Source of the DNA: Megaleporinus macrocephalus
Lineage: Eukaryota > Chordata > Actinopteri > Characiformes > Anostomidae
NCBI GenBank assembly: GCA_021613375.1
Contig: CM038703.1
Span: 17,291,694 to 17,355,693 of the forward strand
DNA: 64,000 nucleotides
Direction: 5' to 3'
The stretch's first letter is position 1; each line of letters begins with the position of its first letter. Both the position numbers and the translations under genes were made by a program. Below, one piece after another: positions 57,280 to 64,000 of the stretch. A model generated the notes under the pieces. It did no database searches. It was not told where the DNA came from and worked only from the letters and a program-made list of their open reading frames with translations.

Positions 57280-58805
57280 AGATTAAAGTAATGGTAAAAA
57301 ATCTAAATTACACAAATGTTCACTTATATGTCATTTTTATGTATTATATATAATATTTTGTGGGGTAGTGGCACAGCGTTGGCACCTACTGTTGGGGAGA
57401 GCTGTATTGTTATTGATGACCTTAGTGAAGACCTGGATGTGGTATTATTTAGATGACTATTGACCAGTGATTAATCAATATTAATACTGGTATTATAACA
57501 TAGGTAATCAGGTGTCGGGCTGATGTTTGTACTCATTCTCATAAAAATTCACCCATACGCATGTGACGTAAGCCAAGTGTACACTACCTTGCTAACAAAC
57601 AAACGACTCGACTGGGCAGTGAAAGAGTGCCTGCTAACACGGACAGCTGCTAACGCTGTGGCAGTCACACCCAAAGGACACACATTTTAAACATTATGTT
57701 TTGGAATATTTTCACCAGTAATTCATTGTGTGATTTTAACCCTTTAAACTCATAAACTCCCAGTCACAATCACACCACTTCCACAGTACGGTTGGAGGCA
57801 CAAGGCGATAAAGTCTGCTACCAATGTCAATATGCTAAGTTTATATTAACTGAATATAATAGTGATATATAAATGTTAATAGTGATATTTTTTCAATTGT
57901 GAAATATACTGTAGAGAGACTGTACTGGCCTAACGTGTATTTGTACAATGAGGTAGGCCAAGCAGTTCACTATAGCGTGTTTGCTCACTACTCAGGCGTT
58001 TAAATCTGTCTGCAGACAGAGCTGTCTGGAAAGGCTGTGTTTCACACAGCATGGCCTAGCGTTTACAAAAAGTGTGAGGCAAGAACAAGATTTCTTAAGC
58101 CACACAGTGTACGTCTGGTTTTAGAAGACACTTAACTACAGCTCAACCAGCCAGAAAGACTATAACAAAACTTTCAGCTCCTCAGTTGCGTTAGCCTCAT
58201 TAGCCTTGGAAGTGATGCCTGCTGTGCTACAGAAACTGCTGCTAAGAATAATGAGAAGCCAGGCTCAAAACTACAAAATGTTCTTTATTTACAGCTGTTC
58301 TGACCTGGTCTAAAATCCACCCTTCTCTACTGCAGCGCTACTCGATCCAAAGTCGCTAGCACAGCTAGCTAATGCATGACTGTTAAGGTATGACGCACTC
58401 AACATACAAAGACTAATAGCTCCAGCATTAAAGTAAGACACTAAATTTAGGCGCCAAGCATGTTATGACTGATCAACCTTTTTGTGTAAATTGTGTAAAT
58501 CTGATTTTTCACCAACCCAAGCCTTCTCAAAGAATCCCTCTCATCCAAAAGAATAAACAGTGAAACGTGGATTAGACATCTAAAGTTCTGACAGGATGTG
58601 TTTGGAGGATGTGTGATTGTATGATGTATGATTGTGTGTCAGGAGTTCACGTCACCGGGGACCGGTAGCGTATAATTGTGTGTCAGTATGGCTATACACA
58701 CAGACACACACATACACACAATATTGACAATCCATCCAATTTCTGATAAAACAGAAATGAAATGACTACAAGACATAATACGCAATAACATCACAAGGAC
58801 AAGCT

Positions 58806-58912
58806 CGTATTATTGCTGTCATATCAAAGTCCTTTTGACTTTCAGTGCTTTACAATATTTGAAGCCGCCAGCTGCCTTTACATTATGTGAAATTTTTATG
58901 ATAATTAAACCA
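58806..58912 (-). mobile_element. Foldback MITE, family A, partial copy 9 (inverted)
   Basis: CGTATTATTGCTGTCATATC is a degraded end. It is followed by GCCGCCAGCTGCCTTTACAT and GTGAAATTTTTATGATAATT, the reverse complement of the family core. The far half is missing. Confidence 0.6.
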
Positions 58913-60170
58913 ACAGACATAAATAAAATAGCAATATATTGTATTTTTTTCTGCGGCTATAAAGGTATATAGATTTAGTTATAATAGTGATGACATAATG
59001 TTAACAATAGAAGGCAGTAACTAAGTGAAATAGATGCAAAAAGACATGGAGCTTTTTTTTTATTTAACATTATCAACTGGACATACTGTGTTTTCTTCTA
59101 GTGAATCAGATAACCAGGTTCGACAGGGTGGAGAACCATTGGCCATTTTTTTTTTACATTTCTCTCAATTCCACAGTAAAACTGCATCAGACTGAGGCTT
59201 CCTCTGGGAAATCAAGCTGAGATTGGGACTTCAGTGTTGTAATATATGTGACTAGAGTGAAAGCTTCATTCAGCTACAGATGAATGTAAAGACCTAATAC
59301 TGATCTACTGTCAGTGAAATGAAACACATCCCACAGAGATTGCACAGTCACTGGGACCCTGTATTAGATTTTCATTTATAGTTTAAATGCTAATACAGAG
59401 ACTGGTGTATGCATGTGCAACATTTAGGCTTGATTATCTTAAGATGTTTTTTTTAACCTGGGTAACTGATCCAAAAATACTGCACCTTGTATTATTACCT
59501 GTTTTCATGTATTATTCCTGTCCTCTGAGGTATTCACAGGCTTTCCATTAAAGAATAAATTGTTTGGAATACTGTAACAAAGGGGGTCCTCTGAAGTAAC
59601 TTAGTGGAAACAAGGTGACAGTCCATAACTTTGCTTTGCTGTACAGAAAACTCTGTAGAGAATTGGAGCTCTACTTCATGCTGGGAAAAAGAACCACTGT
59701 TGCCTCTGATGACCACCAAGATGATAGAGCAGCTGCGCTCCAGCAAATACAACATATTTTTCACAAAGAATCTCCAAAAGCAGCTTAAACTGAGCTACAA
59801 CTGCGAACTAAATTATAGCCTTTGTGGGAGCATCCATAGTTTCAGCTTCTGAATGAAGTGAAGTTGTTCACACTACTTTCACTATTCCTGAATGGACAGC
59901 AGCCCAGCGTCATTGTTTAAAGCATTGTTTGCTTAGAGCAAAAAGTCAGATCCACTGATTGCACTTAAACACATCCAGCTTGTCTGTGCTGTGCTTTGTT
60001 TAGTGTAAAGCAACATCTCCAACATCAGCTTAAATTAAGCTAAGATCACAACTGTGAGTGAAAATACTCAAAAAGCTCTGAAATAAGGTGGAGATCCATG
60101 TTTTCCTATCTTATTCCCAAAGTGAAAACATTCTGCACAATCCCATGTCTTGTGAAATGTAAAAAACCTT
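58913..60170. other. Unassigned stretch
   Basis: No gene was recognised. The 73-codon plus frame at 59631-59852 has no known motif. T runs lie at 59053-59061 and 59145-59154. Confidence 0.4.
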
Positions 60171-60382
60171 CATATTGTCACTGTCCAATAAAAAACATGC
60201 ATCTCCATTTTTGTTGATTTAGAGTTTACTACAACTTTTGAACACGCCAATGGTTGTTTACATTGTGTGAAAATTTCATGATGAATGGACCAATAGAAGT
60301 GAATTCTGTTTCCATTGACTTTGAAAGTACATTGCATTGAAAGTAAAGTATGTTTTAGGTCTGTCCTGTAAAGTTATTTGAC
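60171..60382 (-). mobile_element. Foldback MITE, family A, copy 10 (inverted)
   Basis: It starts CATATTGTCACTGTCCAATA then ACATGCATCTCCATTTTTGT, followed by AATTTCATGATGAATGGACC and TTTCCATTGACTTTGAAAGT. These are reverse complements of the plus-oriented core. The distal inverted end is truncated after GTCCTGTAAAGTTA. Confidence 0.78.
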
Positions 60383-60639
60383 ATGCAATGCTAACAGAAT
60401 TTAGATATCTTGATAAATTTGTCTAAAAATATCTTTCCTGCAAAATGTTGTACTGTTTTGATTATACAGGGCAAATACCTTTTCAGAAATTGCTTGTTTG
60501 GAGTGTCTGTGAGTTGAAAATGCAATGTTTTTTAATGATGATTCATTCTGTTGCCAATAACTGAGGAAAAATAAATAGTTAGGTTAAGGCAAACATGTAC
60601 TATTATCTTCTAGAAACACTGTCTAAGTATTGCACTTAT

Positions 60640-60884
60640 ACTGTATGTGGTATTGTAGGTATTCCAGTCTTGCTAGGTACTGCTCTGTGTCTAACCTTAT
60701 ATTTTGTTGTCTTCTTTCTAGGTATCAGCACTGGCACTTGTTTATGGCAGTGTTTGAGCTCAAGAGAAGTTTGGACTTAAACCTGTTTGTACTAGATAGA
60801 GATACATACTCTGACTGAACACAAAGCACTTATGTAAATTGCTCTGGATAAGAGCGTCTGCTAAATCCCGTAAATGTAAATGTA
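60640..60884 (+). mobile_element. SINE/LINE 3' tail
   Basis: The segment ends TGCTCTGGATAAGAGCGTCT then GCTAAATCCCGTAAATGTAA, the conserved 3' tail shared by fish V-SINE-like SINEs and their partner LINEs, which serves as a reverse-transcriptase recognition end. Upstream, TGTATGTGGTATTGTAGGTA and GCACTTGTTTATGGCAG probably belong to the same element, but the 5' boundary is unclear. No coding part is present. Confidence 0.7.
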
Positions 60885-61097
60885 TTATATTAATTATCTG
60901 TCCTTTTGGAATTATGCTGTTAAAGTGTTACACAGTAAGACAGACATATTTTTAATTATAGTTTGAGTTGCTTGCTTACTGTCTGCTGTTTTTAACACTG
61001 AGAATTAAATAGTATCAATTTCCCATTAATATATGGCATATTTATTGATATTAATCTGTTAAAATATGTTTTAGGGCCATATTAGACATTTTGCATG
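60885..61097. other. Unassigned AT-rich segment
   Basis: Nothing recognised. Confidence 0.4.
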
Positions 61098-61100
61098 AAA

Positions 61101-61142
61101 GTCAAGATTCAAGATTCAAGATTCAAGATTCAAGATTCAAGA
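61101..61142. repeat. 7-bp tandem tail (TCAAGAT)n
   Basis: About six copies of CAAGATT end to end; the 3' tail of the adjacent minus-strand retrotransposon. Confidence 0.93.
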
Positions 61143-61503
61143 GTTTTATTGTCATATGTACAGCAGAACAGACAGTTACACTGTACAATGAAATTCTTAC
61201 TTTGTTGCTCCTCCATTCACCAATAGATAAGATAACAAATAAAAGAAATAAAAAATATATATACAAAATATACAAAGTATAACAATATAAGTTGAAGTAG
61301 ATAAAAATATTTTTATAGTTAAAGAATAAAAAATAAAAGTTATGTGTGCTTTTATGTGCAAGTATGAAGAGCAGCAGCCATAAAGTGCAAGTTGCAAGTA
61401 ACGAATGTAAACAATAATGTTTGTGTGAGTAGTGAATGTAAACAGTATTCTGACAGTACAGTGAGTGTAAGGTGCAGTTTAAATCAGACCAGTTAAAACC
61501 AGT

Positions 61504-61920
61504 TCAGAAAGGAGAGGTTGGAGAGGTAGTGCGTGAGGTGTTCACAAGCCTGATGGCCTGTGAGTAGAAACTGTTTGTCAGTCTTGTGGTCCTGGACTTC
61601 ACACTCCTGTAACGTCTGCCTGAAGGTAAACGTGTGAAGAGTGTGTGCTGGGGGTGTGTACTGTCCCTGATTATGTTGTGGGCCCTCCTGGTGACCCTGG
61701 TGTGGTAGATGTTCTGTAGTGAGGGGAAGGCTGCTCCTGAGATGGACTGTGCAGTTTTGATCACACGCTGGAGAGCCTTTCTGTCCTGAGCAGTAGAGTT
61801 TCCATACCAGACGATGATGGAGCTGGTAAGAACACTCTCAATCATACTCCTGTAGAAGGTGCTGAGAATTTTGGTTGGCATACCAAATTTTCTCAGCCTT
61901 CTCAGAAATTACAGTCGCTG
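61504..61920 (-). pseudogene. Reverse transcriptase ORF2 C-terminus, non-LTR retrotransposon
   Basis: The minus-strand frame carries FLRRLRKFGMPTKILSTFYR, then SIIVWYGNSTAQDRKALQRV, IIRDSTHPQHTLFTRLPSGR and RYRSVKSRTTRLTNSF. These are C-terminal motifs of fish CR1/L2-like ORF2 proteins, found after the polymerase domain. A TAA stop stands just before the FLRRLRK word, where relatives keep an aromatic residue. The 125-codon frame 61881-61504 ends naturally shortly after RTTSPTSPF. The catalytic polymerase and endonuclease parts are absent, so it is inactive. Confidence 0.85.
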
Positions 61921-62020
61921 CTGGGACTTCCTGATGATGATCGTTGGTTGGAAAGTCGTTGGTTATTGGAACAGTGCCCCCCCTAAGCCATATTCCACAC
62001 ATGTGCGAATAGGTCACTAT

Positions 62021-62585
62021 TTTAACCCTTTTGTTGCCATTTGGTAGCTAATAGCAAGTTTTGGCTGGTTTTGGAGCTAGATTAGTGTCTGAAGGGTGGT
62101 AGCTGTATTATTTCACCCTGGTCAGTGATCTTAGGGTCAGATGAATGTGCAATGATGTTGGATTCACATAGCTTTAAACCATTCGTTTATAAAATAAAAG
62201 CTAAAATTAGAGAGCTAATATAACAGTAGTGAGTGGATTCTGGGTGTTTTTTGGAGCTGGATTAGTGCCTGAAGGGTGGGCATAGCTGTATTATCTGACC
62301 CTGGTCAGTGACATGGGAGGACGGAGGGTTAGAGGGCATTGCCCAGTGAATGTCTGCTGAATGTCCTGATATGTGAATTAATATTTGCTGTTTTTAACCC
62401 TTTGTTATAAAATGAACGCTAAAAGCAATTTGGATTTTGGGTGTTTTTCCAAGTCTGATTACTCATTGATACTGAGGTCACAGCTTGATGATAGGACTGC
62501 ATCTGCTGAATGTTCTGATATGTGGCTTATATCTGTTGTTTAAACCGTTGTTAAGTTATAAAGGCTGTAAAAATAATTTTTGTAA
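62021..62585 (+). repeat. Ancient degenerate tandem repeat, about 3.3 units
   Basis: Three successive segments (about 62021-62177, 62178-62392 and 62393-62541) plus a partial fourth share words in the same order. These are TTTTAACCCTTTTGTTG / TTTTTAACCCTTTGTTATAA, then GGTTTTGGAGCTAGATTAGT / TTTTTTGGAGCTGGATTAGT / TTTTTCCAAGTCTGATTA, then CACCCTGGTCAGTGATC / GACCCTGGTCAGTGACAT, then CTGCTGAATGTCCTGATATG / CTGCTGAATGTTCTGATATG. Unit length varies from about 150 to 215 bp, and the copies are strongly diverged. No coding sense was seen. Confidence 0.8.
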
Positions 62586-63240
62586 GAGGTCATGTGACTC
62601 TGTTAAGAATAAAAAAAAATCACCAGCATTTAACCAACAGTGTTAATGAGTTATTGGAAGGAAAAATGATTGGTCAGCGTACTCACAGCTGGAAATTAAA
62701 ATGTAAATTTCTTCTACATTCCCAATCAGATTTGCTTCACTCAGTTCCATAATTAAATTGCAGAAGTGACTGTGAAGCTCATGATAGCTTGAATTGAAGT
62801 TAACATATGCATAATGTATTACGCAGGCATACACATACACACACACACACAGAAATGATGTAGAAGCCATCCAGCCGCTCACAGCACATGGACACACTCC
62901 ACCTGACGGGTGGATTACACTCTCTGTTACGTTGCAAATTATGTAAATCCAGCACATTTACAGTTGTTCTCAAAGGCAATAAAGCATTCCTTCATTCAGA
63001 TCTGACTCAGAGGTCATCTGAGGTGATTTCACACACCGGCTAATTTTACACTGTATAGAGTCGGATCATCCATCGCATAGACACATGTGCAGAGTGTGAA
63101 CTGCAGCAGTATAGAAATAATGAAAGAGAGAGAAGGGCGAGGGAGAGAGAGAGGAGGAAGAAGTATAATGGAGGCAGTTCTGGAAAGGGAAAAAGGGAAG
63201 TTATTCCACTGAAAGAGAAATATTAGGAAGGCAGTAAAAA

Positions 63241-63306
63241 GTGAGTGTGTGTAAGTGTGTGTGTGTGTGTGTGTGTGTAAGAGTGTGTGTGAGTGTGTGT
63301 GTGTGT
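63241..63306 (+). repeat. (GT)n microsatellite
   Basis: An imperfect GT dinucleotide tract of about 66 bases with AA and GA interruptions. Confidence 0.95.
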
Positions 63307-63323
63307 TCTTGTAGAGGTATATT

Positions 63324-63346
63324 TGTGAGGACCACATGTCCTCACA
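63324..63346. repeat. Small hairpin next to GT tract
   Basis: TGTGAGGAC and GTCCTCACA pair perfectly around a 5-base loop. GTGAGGACC...GTCCTCAC words next to GT repeats are common in fish genomes. The sequence GTGGGGACA follows at 63378. Confidence 0.85.
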
Positions 63347-63560
63347 AGTATAGGACAATCTGATTTTTTTGGTAAAGTGGGGACAAAGGCCCATGTTATT
63401 TTCTCCAAAAATCAATAATAAAAAAAAACTAATAAAGTACAAAATACAAGTCTTTTGGGTATTGAGGTTAAGGTTAGGTTTAGGTGTAGTATTATTTAGT
63501 TTAGCAAAACAAAGATCAATAGAAACTATGAATTACCTCACTAATATAGTAAGACAAACA

Positions 63561-63584
63561 TGTGTGTGTGTGTGTGTGTGTGTG
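63561..63584 (+). repeat. (TG)n microsatellite
   Basis: A perfect TG run of 24 bases. Confidence 0.95.
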
Positions 63585-64000
63585 CCAGTTTCCCTGGCTT
63601 AAAGGAGACTGACTGAAATTGACATTGGTCAGCAATATACAGCTGAGCTATTGGAGCCACTGCATTTAGAGATACATTGTCCTTTAGGAAGGCTCTCGTC
63701 ATGGTCAGTCTCTGTTTAGTGTGTTTCAGTAGCCACAAATAACGCTTCAACACATCATCAATGGTGTTTGCTAAAAGAAAAGAAAAAGTCATACACTGAC
63801 ATTAATCCACTGTTTATTATGTGCTAATACTGTCTGTTCACTGTATTATGTGCTAAAAATTTAATTAAGCTGAACACCAACACTTTATCTCTAGTCATTA
63901 AAAATAGGATTTTAATGAAGCGTACCTTACTTATTCATAATGTTTACAAGTATTTTACTGATTGGATTGTATTGTACTATTCAATTTTACACAAACTCAT

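Larger units (their letters stand above)
56166..58805. other. Unassigned stretch with CT and GA microsatellites
   Basis: No gene was recognised. (TC)n lies at 56965-57003 and (GA)n at 57242-57279, about 240 bp apart and of opposite strand sense, so that single strands could fold back. The rest is AT-rich with no confident repeat family. Confidence 0.45.
61098..61995 (-). mobile_element. 5'-truncated non-LTR retrotransposon (CR1/L2/Rex-like)
   Basis: On the minus strand the element runs from about 61995 to a tail of 7-bp TTGAATC units at 61101-61142. Its 3' untranslated part includes AAGAATTTCATTGTACAGTG and GTCATATG complements just before the tail. The coding end lies at 61504-61920 (see the separate entry). 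5' truncation with a short 3' tandem tail is the classic product of target-primed reverse transcription. Confidence 0.82.
62586..64000. other. Unassigned end stretch with GT microsatellites
   Basis: No gene was recognised. Simple repeats are listed separately. A GA-rich block lies at 63120-63180. Confidence 0.45.

Noticed and set aside
57360..57420. Possible SINE head (GTAGTGGCACAGCGTTGGCA)
   Set aside because: It resembles a pol III A-box region by eye, but no B box follows at the right distance.
63029..63442. Minus-strand frame of 137 codons
   Set aside because: It passes through the GT microsatellite, giving His-Thr repeats, and is not supported as a gene.

Overview
This window is animal nuclear DNA, almost certainly from a teleost fish. 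An ostariophysan (characin, catfish or knifefish grade) is most likely, because several repeats look like families I recall from those genomes: palindromic elements carrying CAGACACAGCAGTGCTGCTGG, a SINE/LINE tail reading GCTCTGGATAAGAGCGTCTG, and Tc1-like elements ending TACTGTGCAAAAGTTTTAGG. That placement rests on memory and no search was run. Base composition is AT-rich. There is no operon structure, and I found no convincing host protein-coding exon, rRNA, tRNA or CRISPR array. The stretch is best read as intergenic sequence or a very long intron.

Nearly everything recognisable is mobile or repetitive DNA. Decayed Tc1/mariner transposase copies lie at about 140-1265, 3037-3110, 4321-4860, 32147-33022 and 36495-36690; none has an intact reading frame. 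Non-autonomous DNA elements include a matched pair of Tc1-type MITEs (15737-16273 and 39464-39981), a short Tc1-type MITE (36195-36438), a TTAA-flanked piggyBac-type MITE (21571-22012), hAT-type elements (22164-22987 and 51720-52207, the latter with a perfect 8-bp target duplication), a foldback MITE family called A here (ten copies), and a large palindromic family called B here (five copies). Retroelements are a minus-strand solo LTR (37331-37763), a 5'-truncated minus-strand non-LTR retrotransposon whose reverse-transcriptase C-terminus is still readable (61098-61995), isolated LINE/SINE 3' ends (25521-25925, 49040-49390, 60640-60884) and a tRNA-derived SINE fragment (31758-31905).

The most conspicuous object is a purine-strand minisatellite at about 18690-20760, with some 33 copies of a 52-58 bp unit, flanked by GA microsatellites. 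Its pyrimidine strand contains no stop codon in any frame, which creates overlapping 'ORFs' of 726, 635 and 437 codons that are artefacts of composition. A second, much older tandem array of about three 150-215 bp units lies at 62021-62585.

Between the repeats are low-repeat blocks. Those at about 13650-14900, 24300-25130, 5250-5410 and 48340-48480 are richer in GC or in homeodomain-type motifs and are the best candidates for conserved regulatory DNA; this is inference only. No gene network can be described because no host gene was identified.
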